A stretch of DNA of 64,000 nt from Mycolicibacter kumamotonensis (lineage in GTDB: Bacteria; Actinomycetota; Actinomycetes; Mycobacteriales; Mycobacteriaceae), in NCBI RefSeq assembly GCF_002086285.1, contig NZ_MVHU01000014.1, forward strand, positions 46,719 to 110,718. Direction: 5' to 3'. Shown in pieces: positions 51,444-62,030 of the stretch. The notes under the pieces are model-generated. The model was not told the DNA's origin. It made no database searches and saw only the letters and a program-made list of their open reading frames with translations. How positions within the stretch are numbered: the stretch's first letter is position 1; each line of letters opens with the position of its first letter. The position numbers and the translations under genes were made by a program.

Positions 51444-53353
51444 GTCGTCCGACGCTGCAGTACTTGCAGATCGGCGCGCTTATCTCCCACGCGGGCGGTG
51501 ATCCGTGGGCGGTCGACGACAGTCTGCAGGCCGGCAGCCCCACCCAGATCGACTTCCTGGCTCAGGCATTCCATTCGGCCGCCGGATCGGCCACCTCGGC
51601 CGAGGAAGCCTTCGTCACCGCCCAGCAGCACTTCGAGCAGTACAACAGGGAGAACGGCGAGCAACCGATCAACAACAGCGCCGAGGTGCAGCGGGTCAAG
51701 GACGGCCTGCACGCCACCAATCAACAACTCGGCCAGATCGCGGCAGACCTGGAGACCATCGCCGCCGCCTTGGCGCAGGCCCGCGCCGCCTCGCTGGCCA
51801 ACATCACCGCGCTCAACGCCAACCTGATCGTCCTCGACGCCCGTATCGGGGTGTACCTGGAGCAGGAGAGTCAGGGCTACGACCACGACGCGGACATCGC
51901 CGCGTGCCGCCAGCTGGCCGAGAACGACACCGAGACCGCGCTGCACAATGCCACGGTCATCCGCAACGGCTACTCCAAGACCCTGCAACAGGCCTTGACG
52001 AACCTGCGGGTGCGCGACGGCTACGACCCCGACGCTGCGTTGGGCGAATTCGACGCCGACGCGCCGGCACCGCCGCCGGGACCCGTGCCCGACGATCCCA
52101 AAGAGTTCAACGACTACTGGAACAGCCTGACGCCCGGTCAGAAGGACTGGCTCTACAACGCCGACCACAACATCGGCAACCATCCGGGCATGCCCTGCGA
52201 TCCGCCGGATCATCTGGGCTACGACCACTACAACAAGCTGCACCTGGCGGACGAACTCTCGCGGGCGCAGGGTGCGGCCGCGCAGGCCGATGCGCTGCGC
52301 AACCAGCATCCGGACTGGGCTGCCGGCAACAACATTCCGCATCCCAATGAGCCGGGAGCGATCTTCGACGACCGCGTCGCCTACGAGAACTGGCAACGCC
52401 AGTACGACGCGGCCCGTGAGGCGTCCAAGTATCTGCCCGACCTGCAAGCTGTCGATAAGGCGTTGCTGGCCGGTCCGAATCGCAAACTGATGCTGTTGGA
52501 CACTCAGAGCGGCACGCAGGCCCGGGCGGCCATCGCGGTCGGTGATCCGGACAAGGCCACCCATGTCTCGGTCACCGCACCCGGGCTGAACACCACGGTG
52601 CACGGCGCCATCGGGGGAATGACCGAAGAAGCAACCAACGTCAGGCGGGAAGCGCTGCGGCAATTGCGGTTCGAGCCGGGACACGAAAGCGATACCGTCT
52701 CGACGATCGCCTGGATCGGGTACGACCCCCCGCAGGTGCCCGGCTTCGACGACAAGACCGCGTCGCTGGCCGGCATCTGGGGAGTCACCCACGACGACCT
52801 CGCCAGGGCCGGCGCGCACGATCTGGCTCGCTTCTACGACGGGATCCAGGCCTCGCACCTGGGCGGCCCCGCCGATCTGACCGCGATCGGGCACTCGTAC
52901 GGGTCGCTGACCACCGGACTGGCCCTACAGGAGCCCGGCGATCACGGGGTGTCGCGGGCGCTGTTCTACGGGTCTCCCGGCATCGAGGCGTCCACACCCG
53001 GGGACCTGCAACTGCATCCTGGTCAGGTGTTCGCCATGGAAGCCCCCGACGACCCCATTCAATGGGTCTACGACGCCAGGGCTGTCGGCCAGGGCATTCC
53101 GATCCTGGGCACCTACCTCAACAACGAGCTCGGCGACTTCGGGCCCAACCCGGCCACCAACCCCGAATTCACCCGCTTGGCCACCGGCGCCGCGAGCGTG
53201 CCCGACGGGCATGGCGGCACCATCACCCTGCAAGAGGCCCACGGGCACAGTGACTACCCGCGCTTCCCCGACGGCGGAGGCCTGCGGACCACGAATTACA
53301 ACATCGCCGCGGTCCTGGCGGGCCTCGGCGATAAGGCGGTTCACGGAAATTGA
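51440..53353 (+). CDS. DUF1023 alpha/beta hydrolase with N-terminal ESX-like helices
   Basis: 637 residues from GTG 51440. The first 200 residues are helical, with WXG/ESX-like character (QIDFLAQAFHSAAGSATSAE, ATNQQLGQIAADLETIAAAL). The DUF1023 hydrolase follows in the C-terminal part, with ATHVSVTAPGLNTTVHGAIG, the nucleophile elbow GHSYGS and the FYGSPGIEA strand. A similar gene sits before the lipoprotein LppV in M. tuberculosis, and here a lipoprotein also follows. Substrate unknown; ESX-linked export is possible. Confidence 0.85.
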   Translation: MSRPTLQYLQIGALISHAGGDPWAVDDSLQAGSPTQIDFLAQAFHSAAGSATSAEEAFVTAQQHFEQYNRENGEQPINNSAEVQRVKDGLHATNQQLGQIAADLETIAAALAQARAASLANITALNANLIVLDARIGVYLEQESQGYDHDADIAACRQLAENDTETALHNATVIRNGYSKTLQQALTNLRVRDGYDPDAALGEFDADAPAPPPGPVPDDPKEFNDYWNSLTPGQKDWLYNADHNIGNHPGMPCDPPDHLGYDHYNKLHLADELSRAQGAAAQADALRNQHPDWAAGNNIPHPNEPGAIFDDRVAYENWQRQYDAAREASKYLPDLQAVDKALLAGPNRKLMLLDTQSGTQARAAIAVGDPDKATHVSVTAPGLNTTVHGAIGGMTEEATNVRREALRQLRFEPGHESDTVSTIAWIGYDPPQVPGFDDKTASLAGIWGVTHDDLARAGAHDLARFYDGIQASHLGGPADLTAIGHSYGSLTTGLALQEPGDHGVSRALFYGSPGIEASTPGDLQLHPGQVFAMEAPDDPIQWVYDARAVGQGIPILGTYLNNELGDFGPNPATNPEFTRLATGAASVPDGHGGTITLQEAHGHSDYPRFPDGGGLRTTNYNIAAVLAGLGDKAVHGN

Positions 53354-53910
53354 TGTTTCACCGAGTGTCTCCACCCCAGCCGCGACGATGCCTGTTCGCT
53401 GTCTTGGCCATCGCCGCACTCACCGCAGGATGTCACATGACGCAACCATATGAACCCACCCCGCCCAGCGTTGCCGCCGAGGCCTTGGCGGTGCTCAAGT
53501 CGTTGCCGTCGTTAGAGGACACGCAAACTCAAGTAGCCGCCACGATGGATGAGATAACCGACGCCGCAAAACAACTCATCCCATCCATCGTCTGGGAGAC
53601 GCTGGACGAGGGAGATGGCGGAAACTGTGAGCGGCCATACGAACAAACCGACGGTAAGCGTTTCTTCCTGCCGGACGCGGTTGCCCGGGATGTCGCGGTG
53701 TCAGAGCAGGTCTGGGCGAAGCTCGAACAGACCGCCAAGGCGGCGGCTGCCAAGCTGGACGCCACCGAGGTGCAGGTGATGCAGAACCAGCCGGGCAATC
53801 ACGACGTCGGTTTCTACGGCCCCACGGGGCTTTTCATCAAGATCGGCTACCGGGGAAACCTGGTGGTCTCCGGGTACACCGGCTGCCGGTTGCCGCGCGA
53901 GGCGAAGTAG
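53353..53910 (+). CDS. LppA/LppV-like lipoprotein
   Basis: 185 residues from ATG 53353, one-base overlap with the previous stop. The signal peptide ends in the lipobox LTAGC. PPSVAAEALAVLKSLPSLED and the Cys-containing EGDGGNCERPYEQTDGKRFF fit the LppA-type lipoproteins; YTGCRLPREAK at the end has the last Cys. Coupled to the DUF1023 gene. Convergent with the NDMA-type dehydrogenase, with 4 nt between. Confidence 0.8.
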   Translation: MFHRVSPPQPRRCLFAVLAIAALTAGCHMTQPYEPTPPSVAAEALAVLKSLPSLEDTQTQVAATMDEITDAAKQLIPSIVWETLDEGDGGNCERPYEQTDGKRFFLPDAVARDVAVSEQVWAKLEQTAKAAAAKLDATEVQVMQNQPGNHDVGFYGPTGLFIKIGYRGNLVVSGYTGCRLPREAK

Positions 53911-53914
53911 CCGG

Positions 53915-55039
53915 TCACCAGTCCGATTCGTCGTAGGTGATGACGCCGCGGATGTTCTTGCCGTCGACCATGTCGGCGTAGCCGTCGTTGATGTCCTCGA
54001 GTTTGTAGGTCGTGGTGATCATCTCGTCGATCTTGAGCAAACCGGACTTGTAGAGGCCCACCAGCCGCGGTGTCTCGATGTGCGAGCTGCCGCCGCCGAA
54101 GATGTTGCCCTTCAACGTCTTCTGCAACATGGTGAACAGGAACAGGTTCAGCTTGACGTCCGCGTCGACCATCGAACCCATGCCGGTGACCACGCAGGTA
54201 CCGGTCTTGGCGGTCAAGGTCAGGGCCTCTTCGATGTACTCGCCCAACATGTCACCGACGGCGATGATCACCTTGTCGGCCATCAGGCCCCACGTCTCCT
54301 CCATGACCGGCATCAGTGCCTCGGACATCGACGGGTAGACATGGGTCGCCCCGAACTTGACGGCCGCATCGCGCTTGAACGGCACCGGGTCGATCGCGAT
54401 GACGCGCCGGGCGCCGGAGAGCACCGCGCCCTGCAGGGCGCTCATGCCGATCCCGCCGACGCCGATGATGATGACGGTCTCACCGGGCTTGACCTCGGCG
54501 ACGTTGGTGGCCGACCCGAATCCGGTGGGCACCGCGCAGCCCATGATCGCCGCGGTCTCGAACGGCACGTCGGGATCGATCTTGACCACCGAATCGGCGT
54601 GCACGGTCATGTACGGGGAGAAGGTGCCGAGCAGGTTCATCGGGGAGACCGGCTGGGATCCGGCGTGGATCCGGTTGGTGCCGTCGGCGATGGCCTTGCC
54701 GCCCAGCAGCACGGCTCCGCGGTCGCACAGCGAGCGGAAACCCTTCATGCACGGCGGGCAGGAACCGCAGGCCGGGATGAAGGCCATCACCACATGGTCG
54801 CCCTCTTCCAGGCCGGTCACGCCCTTGCCGACCTTGGTGATGACGCCGGCGCCCTCGTGCCCGCCGAGCGCCGGCAGGCCGATCGGGGTGGCCCCGGTGG
54901 TCAGGTGGTAGTCGGAGTGGCACATGCCCGCGGCGTGCATCCGGACCTGGACCTCGCCTTCGACCGGGTCGCCCAGCTCGATCTCGTCGACCCGCCACGG
55001 CGAGTTCAGCTCCCACAACAATGCGCCCTTGGTCTTCAT
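53915..55039 (-). CDS. NDMA-dependent (mycothiol-era) alcohol dehydrogenase
   Basis: 374 residues from ATG 55039. Zinc ligands: AAGMCHSDYHL with catalytic Cys, LGGHEGAGVI, and structural CGSCPPCMKGFRSLC. The NAD motif is IIGVGGIGMSALQGAVLSGA. NDMA-dependent enzymes hold their cofactor tightly and oxidise alcohols such as fatty or cyclic ones. A KstR-like box overlaps its predicted -10 box, linking it to steroid catabolism control. It is distinct from the AdhE1-like enzyme at 20814. Confidence 0.9.
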   Translation of the reverse strand: MKTKGALLWELNSPWRVDEIELGDPVEGEVQVRMHAAGMCHSDYHLTTGATPIGLPALGGHEGAGVITKVGKGVTGLEEGDHVVMAFIPACGSCPPCMKGFRSLCDRGAVLLGGKAIADGTNRIHAGSQPVSPMNLLGTFSPYMTVHADSVVKIDPDVPFETAAIMGCAVPTGFGSATNVAEVKPGETVIIIGVGGIGMSALQGAVLSGARRVIAIDPVPFKRDAAVKFGATHVYPSMSEALMPVMEETWGLMADKVIIAVGDMLGEYIEEALTLTAKTGTCVVTGMGSMVDADVKLNLFLFTMLQKTLKGNIFGGGSSHIETPRLVGLYKSGLLKIDEMITTTYKLEDINDGYADMVDGKNIRGVITYDESDW

Positions 55040-55041
55040 GA

Positions 55042-56739
<1,698 letters not shown>

Positions 56740-56784
56740 CTCGCCGTCGGCGCGGTGTCGCTCGCGTCGGTTAGCGTGGCCGAC

Positions 56785-57537
56785 ATGAGCACCGACGACA
56801 AGATGTTGGCGCGCATCGCCGCACTGCTGCGCCAGGCCGAAGGCACCGACAATGTGCATGAGGCCGACGCGTTCATGTCCGCGGCGCAGCGGCTGGCCAC
56901 CGCCACCTCGATCGATCTGGCGGTGGCGCGGGCGCATTCCGCCACCCGGACCGCGGCCACCGCGCCCGTGCAGCGCACCATCACCATCGGGTCGCCCGGG
57001 GCCCGCGGGCTGCGCACCTACGTACAGCTGTTCGTCGGGATCGCCGCGGCCAACGACGTGCGGTGCGACGTCGCGTCGAACTCCACGTTCGTCTATGCCT
57101 ACGGTTTCGCCGAGGACATCGACGCCACGCACGCCCTGTATGCGAGCCTGGTCGTCCAGATGGTGCGGGCGTCGGACGCCTACCTGGCTACCGGGGCGCA
57201 TCGGCCCACGCCGACCATCACCGCCCGGCTCAATTTTCACCTCGCGTTCGGTGCCCGGGTCGGCCTGCGGCTGGCCGAGGCTCGGGACGAGGCCCGCAAG
57301 GAGGCCGAGACGGACCGCCGCCGTTCTCCGGGCACCGCGCTGGCGTTGCGTAACAAGGAGATCGAGCTGCGCGACTATTACCGCAGCGCGTCGCAGGCCC
57401 GCGGAACCTGGCGCGCCACCCGGGCCTCGGCGGGGTACTCCTCGGCAGCCCGGCGGGCCGGGGACCGGGCCGGCCGGCGAGCACGGCTGGGCGGGGATGC
57501 CGAGCTGTCGGTGGCGCGGTCCGCGCTGGAGCGGTGA
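56785..57537 (+). CDS. DUF2786 protein (Rv0184-like)
   Basis: 250 residues from ATG 56785. The N-terminus MLARIAALLRQAEGTDNVHE is the DUF2786 module; EADAFMSAAQRLATATSID continues it. The later part is helical and Arg-rich (SAARRAGDRAGRRARLGG). Function unknown. A TAGCGT box ends 7 nt before the ATG with no SD, so it is probably leaderless. Overlaps the next gene by GTGA. Confidence 0.85.
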   Translation: MSTDDKMLARIAALLRQAEGTDNVHEADAFMSAAQRLATATSIDLAVARAHSATRTAATAPVQRTITIGSPGARGLRTYVQLFVGIAAANDVRCDVASNSTFVYAYGFAEDIDATHALYASLVVQMVRASDAYLATGAHRPTPTITARLNFHLAFGARVGLRLAEARDEARKEAETDRRRSPGTALALRNKEIELRDYYRSASQARGTWRATRASAGYSSAARRAGDRAGRRARLGGDAELSVARSALER

Positions 57538-58040
57538 GCGAGCGTTCCGAGCGCGACACCCAGCGCGCCAAGGTCTACGCCGCGGAGGCCTTCGTGCGCA
57601 CCTTGTTCGATCGCGCCGGCGAGCGCGGATCGGGCGACATCGACTTCTTCGGCACCAGGTTGACCCTGCCCCCGGAGGCCCGCTTCGGCTCGGTGGCGGC
57701 GGTACAGCGCTACGTCGACGACGTGCTGGCGCTGCCGTCGGTGCGCAGCCGGTGGCCGGGTGCGGCGGGATTGAGTGTGCGCGCCCGCCGCGGCGCTACC
57801 GCGGCGCATTACGAAAACCAAGGTGCGGCAGGCGTTATCGCTGTGCCGGACCGGCGCGAGGGGGACTGGGCGCTGCGGGAACTGGTGGTACTGCACGAGA
57901 TGGCCCACCATCTGTGCGACATCCGGCCGCCGCACGGCCCGGAATTCGTTGCCACGCTGTGCGAGCTGGCCGAGATCGTGATGGGTCCCGAACTGGGCCA
58001 CGTGCTGCGGGTGGTGTACACCAAGGAGGGCGTCCGGTGA
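57534..58040 (+). CDS. Putative zinc metallohydrolase (Rv0185-like, TIGR04338 type)
   Basis: 168 residues from GTG 57534. The motif VLHEMAHHLC carries the HExxH zinc site, followed by PPHGPEFVATLCELAEIVMG, where a further His-containing segment supplies the third ligand. No signal peptide, so it acts in the cytosol. The stop lies within a 20-bp perfect hairpin. Co-translated with the DUF2786 gene. Confidence 0.85.
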   Translation: MSERSERDTQRAKVYAAEAFVRTLFDRAGERGSGDIDFFGTRLTLPPEARFGSVAAVQRYVDDVLALPSVRSRWPGAAGLSVRARRGATAAHYENQGAAGVIAVPDRREGDWALRELVVLHEMAHHLCDIRPPHGPEFVATLCELAEIVMGPELGHVLRVVYTKEGVR

Positions 58041-58075
58041 CGCACAACGGTCGAGGTTGTGCGTCACCGGACGCC
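58029..58075. terminator. 20-bp perfect hairpin, bidirectional terminator
   Basis: The arms 58029-58048 and 58056-58075 are exactly complementary over 20 bp, with loop GGTCGAG. The stem contains the stop codon of the metallohydrolase gene and ends 8 nt before the stop of mymT on the other strand. It should end transcripts from both sides. Confidence 0.7.
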
Positions 58076-58083
58076 GTCGGTCA

Positions 58084-58230
58084 TCAGCTGACGGGGACCA
58101 GATCCTCACCGCACGTGCATTTGTAGGCCGCGCCGGCATCCGGGCAGTGGCACGCGGATTCGATACGGACTCGGCATCCGCAGTCACCGTGACCACAGGT
58201 CAGCACCGTTCCTGCCTCGTAGTTCGCCAT
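58084..58230 (-). CDS. mymT: Copper metallothionein MymT
   Basis: 48 residues from ATG 58230 (RBS AGGAAGGA). Seven cysteines in the order [13 protein letters not shown] and KCTC match M. tuberculosis Mym[11 protein letters not shown] and CRVRIES are nearly identical. It binds several Cu(I) ions and protects from copper. A RicR-type palindrome lies 51 bp upstream. The place between Rv0185-like and Rv0187-like genes is the M. tuberculosis position of Rv0186A; bglS (Rv0186) is missing. Confidence 0.93.
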   Translation of the reverse strand: MANYEAGTVLTCGHGDCGCRVRIESACHCPDAGAAYKCTCGEDLVPVS

Positions 58231-58281
58231 GGGTCGTTCCTTCCTGTGAGATCCGGCGGGGCGCCGGTCCGATTGACTATA

Positions 58282-58296
58282 TACCCTATAGGGGTA
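58282..58296. promoter_or_regulatory. RicR/CsoR box TACCC-TATAG-GGGTA
   Basis: A perfect RicR-type palindrome TACCC-N5-GGGTA between mymT (minus) and the O-methyltransferase gene (plus). In M. tuberculosis RicR represses mymT through this type of box and lets go when it binds Cu(I). ricR is at 62027 in this window. Confidence 0.8.
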
Positions 58297-58350
58297 TGGG
58301 GTAAAGGGCCAGAGGGCGGAAATTTCGGTCGAGGGCTACCCTCGGTGGGC

Positions 58351-59010
58351 GTGACCGAAACTCCCACGCCCCGCGACGTCGACGCCCTGCTGGACCGCAT
58401 CTTCGCCGGTGACGACCGGGATCTGCAGGCCGCGCTGGCCGCCAGTGACGCGGCCGGTTTACCGGCGATCGCCGTCTCGGCCCAGCAGGGCAAGTTCTTG
58501 AGTCTGCTGGTCGCCGCCACGCGCGCCACCCGCATCCTGGAGATCGGGACGTTGGGCGGCTACAGCACGATCTGGCTGGCGCGCGCCGCCGGGCCCGACG
58601 GCACGGTGGTCACGCTGGAGTACGAGCCGAGGCACGCCGATGTCGCCCGGGCCAACCTGGACCGCGCCGGAGTCGGTGACCGGGTGCGGGTGATCGTCGG
58701 TCCGGCGCTGGAGACCCTGCCGACGCTCACCGGCGATCCGTTCGACCTGGTGTTCATCGACGCCGACAAGGAGAACAACGTCGGCTACCTCAATTGGGCG
58801 GTGAAGCTGTGCCGTCCCGGGTCGGTGATCGTGGTGGACAACGTGATTCGCGACGGAGCGATTCTGCAGCCGCGGCCCGACGACGTTACGGCGCGCGGCA
58901 GCCGCGACGCGTTGGAGCTGATGGGCGAGCACCCGAATCTGCAGGCGGCGGCGCTGCAGACCGTCGGCGTCAAAGGCTGGGACGGTTTCGCGTTGGCCGT
59001 GGTCGGATAG
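58351..59010 (+). CDS. O-methyltransferase (Rv0187-like)
   Basis: 219 residues from GTG 58351; the open frame continues upstream but no RBS or homology supports it. SAM motifs: RILEIGTLGGYSTIWLARA, VVTLEYEPRHADVAR, FDLVFIDADKENN with the metal-binding Asp pair, and SVIVVDNVIRDGAI. It is a class I, COMT-like O-methyltransferase requiring a divalent metal. TACCCT lies 8 nt before the GTG, so a leaderless transcript is probable. The nearby RicR box might also affect it. Confidence 0.88.
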   Translation: MTETPTPRDVDALLDRIFAGDDRDLQAALAASDAAGLPAIAVSAQQGKFLSLLVAATRATRILEIGTLGGYSTIWLARAAGPDGTVVTLEYEPRHADVARANLDRAGVGDRVRVIVGPALETLPTLTGDPFDLVFIDADKENNVGYLNWAVKLCRPGSVIVVDNVIRDGAILQPRPDDVTARGSRDALELMGEHPNLQAAALQTVGVKGWDGFALAVVG

Positions 59011-59045
59011 CGCCGGCCGGCCGCGAATCGCCGCCCATTTCTTCG

Positions 59046-59075
59046 TTGCTGGCCAGCGGTGGTCGAGCGTAACCT
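59046..59075 (+). promoter_or_regulatory. Promoter of the SPW-protein gene
   Basis: TTGCTG (59046-59051), an 18-nt spacer and TAACCT (59070-59075) form a plausible SigA-type promoter, placing the start near 59082, about 57 nt before the ATG. The -10 box is part of the left arm of an 11-bp inverted repeat (59068-59078 with 59126-59136). Confidence 0.5.
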
Positions 59076-59136
59076 TTCATCAGATGGATGGGTGCAGCGG
59101 GCACCAAATCACCTGCTGCATAACAGAAAGGTTACG
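59068..59136. repeat. 11-bp inverted repeat flanking the SPW-gene leader
   Basis: CGTAACCTTTC (59068-59078) and GAAAGGTTACG (59126-59136) are exact inverse copies separated by 47 nt. The right arm contains the Shine-Dalgarno sequence GAAAGG and the left arm the -10 box. It could be a paired operator, or an RNA stem if transcription begins further upstream. Confidence 0.5.
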
Positions 59137-59138
59137 AA

Positions 59139-59582
59139 ATGAGTACAGTCCATTCATCAATCGAACACCACCCTGATCTGTTAGCTCTGCGCGCACGCTA
59201 CGAGCGTGTCGCCGAGTCGATGTCCGCTCAGGGAACCTTCGGATTGACGGTGCTGGCGGCCGTCTACGGGGCGGTGTCCCCGTGGATCGTCGGATTCGAT
59301 GCCACCACCAGGCTGGCCGTCAACAACCTGGTCGTGGGACTCTGCGTCGCGTTCCTGGCGTGCGCGATGGCCGCGGCGCTGGACCGCGTGCACGGGTTGG
59401 CGTGGACCCTGCCGGCGTTCGGGGTGTGGTTCATCGTGTCGCCGTGGATCGTGATGGACGGATCGCCGAGTGCGGAGATGATCTGGTCCAACGTGATCAC
59501 GGGTGCGTTGCTGACGATCCTCGGCTTGAATGCCGCGTACTTCGGCATGCGGGCTCGGGGCGAGGCGGCCAGACACACCTGA
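59139..59582 (+). CDS. SPW-repeat membrane protein (Rv0188-like)
   Basis: 147 residues with four hydrophobic segments. SPWIVGFDATTRLAVNNLVV and, about 57 residues later, SPWIVMDGSPSAEMIWSNVI are the two SPW repeats of this small membrane family. RBS AGAAAGG. It keeps the position of Rv0188. Function unknown; the promoter repeat suggests dedicated control. Confidence 0.87.
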   Translation: MSTVHSSIEHHPDLLALRARYERVAESMSAQGTFGLTVLAAVYGAVSPWIVGFDATTRLAVNNLVVGLCVAFLACAMAAALDRVHGLAWTLPAFGVWFIVSPWIVMDGSPSAEMIWSNVITGALLTILGLNAAYFGMRARGEAARHT

Positions 59583-59586
59583 CCCG

Positions 59587-59612
59587 GGGTGGGCCTGCTC
59601 GCAGGCCCACCC
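59587..59612. terminator. 11-bp hairpin between convergent genes
   Basis: GGGTGGGCCTG-CTCG-CAGGCCCACCC forms a perfect 11-bp stem 4 nt after the SPW stop and 25 nt before the ilvD end. Probably a shared terminator. Confidence 0.6.
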
Positions 59613-59637
59613 GCGCTGGAAAATCGCAGAAGGAGGT

Positions 59638-61359
59638 TTACCCGCAGACCGCGCCGATAGCCGCCGAACCCACCAGCTTGCGGTACTTCGCCAGCACGCC
59701 GGTGGTGTAGCGCGGCTGGGGAGGTGTGAAACCCTCGGCGCGGGAAGCGAATTCATCCGGATCGGCCACAACGTCCAGGGTCGCGTTGGCCACGTCGAGC
59801 CGGATCTTGTCGCCGTCGCGCAGGAACGCCACCGGCCCGCCGTCCACCGCCTCGGGGGCGATGTGGCCCACGCACAGCCCGGTGGTGCCGCCGGAGAACC
59901 GGCCGTCGGTCAGCAACAGCACGTCCTTGCCCAGGCCGGCGCCCTTGATCGCGCCGGTGATCGCCAGCATCTCGCGCATCCCGGGCCCGCCCTTGGGGCC
60001 CTCGTAGCGGATCACCACCGCGTCTCCCGCGCTGATCGTGCCGTCTTCCAGCGCATCCAGCGCCGCCCGCTCGCCGTCGAAAACCCGTGCGGTGCCCTCG
60101 AACACGTCGGTGTCGAAGCCGGCCGACTTGACCACCGCGCCCTCCGGGGCCAGTGAACCGCGCAGGATGGTGATGCCGCCGGTCGGGTGGATGGGATTGG
60201 TCAGCGCGTGCAGCACCTTGCCGTCGACGATCGGGGGGTTGAGCTCGGCGATGTTCTCCGCCATCGTCTTGCCGGTGACGGTAAGGCAGTCGCCGTGCAA
60301 GAGGCCGGCGTCCAGCAGGGTCTTCAGCATGACCGGCACCCCGCCGATCTTGTCGATGTCGAACATCACGTGCTGCCCGAACGGTTTCACATCGGCCAGA
60401 TGCGGCACCTTGGCGCCCACCCGGGAGAAGTCGGCCAGGGTCAGATCGACCTGCGCCTCGTGAGCGATCGCCAGCAGGTGTAGCACCGCGTTGGTGGAGC
60501 CGCCGAACGCCATCACCACCGCGATCGCGTTCTCGAACGCCTCCTTGGTCAGGATGTCGCGGGCGGTGATGCCGCGGCGCAGCAAATCCACCACGGCCGC
60601 CCCGCTGCGCCGGGCGTAGCCGTCGCGACGCCGGTCGGCCGACGGCGGCGATGCGCTGCCCGGCAGCGACATGCCGAGCGCCTCGGCGGCACTGGCCATG
60701 GTGTTGGCGGTGTACATGCCGCCGCAGGCGCCCTCGCCGGGACAGATGGACCGCTCGATCTCGTCGACGTCCTCGCGCGACATCAGCCCACGCGAACAGG
60801 CCCCGACCGCCTCGAAGGCGTCGATGATCGTCACCTCGCGCTCGGTGCCGTCGGAGAGCTGGGCGTAGCCGGGCATGGTCGAGCCCGCGTAGAGGAACAC
60901 CGCGGCCAGGTCGAGGCGCGCCGCGGCCATCAGCATCCCGGGCAGCGACTTGTCGCAGCCGGCCAGCAGCACCGAGCCGTCGAGCCGTTCGGCGCACATC
61001 ACCGTCTCGACGCTGTCGGCGATCACCTCGCGCGACACCAGTGAGAAGTGCATGCCCTCGTGCCCCATCGAGATGCCGTCGGAGACCGAGATGGTGCCGA
61101 ACTCCAGGGGATACCCGCCGGCTTCGAAGACGCCTTCCTTGGCGGCCTTGGCCAGCCGGTCCAGCGACAGGTTGCACGGGGTGATCTCGTTCCACGACGA
61201 CGCCACACCGATCTGGGATTTGGCGAAGTCGTCGTCGCCCAGGCCTACCGCCCGCAGCATCCCGCGGGCGGCGGCCCGTTCCAGGCCGTCGGTGACGTCG
61301 CGGCTGCGCGGTTTGATGTCGGCGGACGCCCGTGTGGCGTCGGTGTTCCCAGAATTCAC
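59638..61359 (-). CDS. ilvD: Dihydroxy-acid dehydratase IlvD
   Basis: 573 residues from GTG 61359. It converts 2,3-dihydroxy-3-methylbutanoate (and the isoleucine analogue) to the 2-oxo acid in branched-chain amino-acid synthesis, using an iron-sulfur cluster. Cluster cysteines: [20 protein letters not shown] and [14 protein letters not shown]. Final motif [18 protein letters not shown] is standard. Almost identical along its length to M. tuberculosis Rv0189c. Divergent from the DUF305 gene. Confidence 0.96.
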   Translation of the reverse strand: MNSGNTDATRASADIKPRSRDVTDGLERAAARGMLRAVGLGDDDFAKSQIGVASSWNEITPCNLSLDRLAKAAKEGVFEAGGYPLEFGTISVSDGISMGHEGMHFSLVSREVIADSVETVMCAERLDGSVLLAGCDKSLPGMLMAAARLDLAAVFLYAGSTMPGYAQLSDGTEREVTIIDAFEAVGACSRGLMSREDVDEIERSICPGEGACGGMYTANTMASAAEALGMSLPGSASPPSADRRRDGYARRSGAAVVDLLRRGITARDILTKEAFENAIAVVMAFGGSTNAVLHLLAIAHEAQVDLTLADFSRVGAKVPHLADVKPFGQHVMFDIDKIGGVPVMLKTLLDAGLLHGDCLTVTGKTMAENIAELNPPIVDGKVLHALTNPIHPTGGITILRGSLAPEGAVVKSAGFDTDVFEGTARVFDGERAALDALEDGTISAGDAVVIRYEGPKGGPGMREMLAITGAIKGAGLGKDVLLLTDGRFSGGTTGLCVGHIAPEAVDGGPVAFLRDGDKIRLDVANATLDVVADPDEFASRAEGFTPPQPRYTTGVLAKYRKLVGSAAIGAVCG

Positions 61360-61404
61360 CAGCTAAGTATGCCGGTCTGGGGTGAGCGGACCAAACGAAT
61401 ATAA

Positions 61405-61419
61405 TACCCCGCGGGGGTA
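61405..61419. promoter_or_regulatory. RicR/CsoR box TACCC-CGCGG-GGGTA
   Basis: A perfect TACCC-N5-GGGTA palindrome, ending 5 nt before the TAGAGT -10 box (61425-61430) of the DUF305-ricR operon. It lies between the -35 and -10 positions, the place for repression. It implies copper-dependent autoregulation of ricR. Confidence 0.8.
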
Positions 61420-61436
61420 TGCGCTAGAGTGTGCGC

Positions 61437-62030
61437 ATGAGATCAGCCCTTGCCGTCGTCGTCGCGCTCGTCGTCAGCATCGCTGCCGGTGCCTGCCACC
61501 GCTCGTCGCCGGAATCGGCGCCGGAGACCTCCGCGTCGACCAGTCCGGCGGCGGCCAACACCGGCAGCCCCGGCGACATCGCGTTCCTGGAGAACATGGT
61601 CGTCCACCACCAGCAGGCGCTGGAGCTCACCGCCATGGTCCGCGGGCAGAGCGACGATCCGGCCCTGGTCGAACTCGCCGACCGGGTCGGCGCGCAGCAG
61701 CGGGCCGAACTGCAGGGCTGCCAGGCCCAACTGCTGCAGTGGGAGGCGCCCGACGATTCGTCCGGCGGGAACGACGGGCACCCGGACCAGGCCGACATCC
61801 CGGGCATGGTGGATCAGGCCACCATGGACCGGCTGCGGGAACTGCGCGGCCCGGCGTTCGACAAGCTCTGGCTGGAGTCGATGATCTCCCACCACCGTGG
61901 CGCGATCGCTATGGCACACAACGAGATCCAGCATGGCCAAAGCCCGGAGGCGATCAGCATCGCGCAGTCCCTGGCGGCACGACAGCAGACCGAGATAGAT
62001 CAGATGAATCAACAGTTGGGGACGCTATGA
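61437..62030 (+). CDS. DUF305 lipoprotein of the copper regulon
   Basis: 197 residues from ATG 61437, which lies 6 nt after the TAGAGT box (leaderless); a GTG at 61431 is the alternative. Signal peptide with a weak lipobox (AAGAC). Two DUF305 ferritin-like helices with HH motifs: FLENMVVHHQQALELTAMVR and WLESMISHHRGAIAMAHNEI. His and Met here can bind metal. It precedes ricR with an ATGA overlap. In M. tuberculosis no such gene separates ilvD and ricR. A periplasmic copper-handling role is inferred. Confidence 0.87.
   Translation: MRSALAVVVALVVSIAAGACHRSSPESAPETSASTSPAAANTGSPGDIAFLENMVVHHQQALELTAMVRGQSDDPALVELADRVGAQQRAELQGCQAQLLQWEAPDDSSGGNDGHPDQADIPGMVDQATMDRLRELRGPAFDKLWLESMISHHRGAIAMAHNEIQHGQSPEAISIAQSLAARQQTEIDQMNQQLGTL

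Noticed and set aside
58057..58350. N-terminal extension of the O-methyltransferase upstream of GTG 58351
   Set aside because: The extension runs antisense through mymT and over the RicR box, and methyltransferase homology begins only after 58351.
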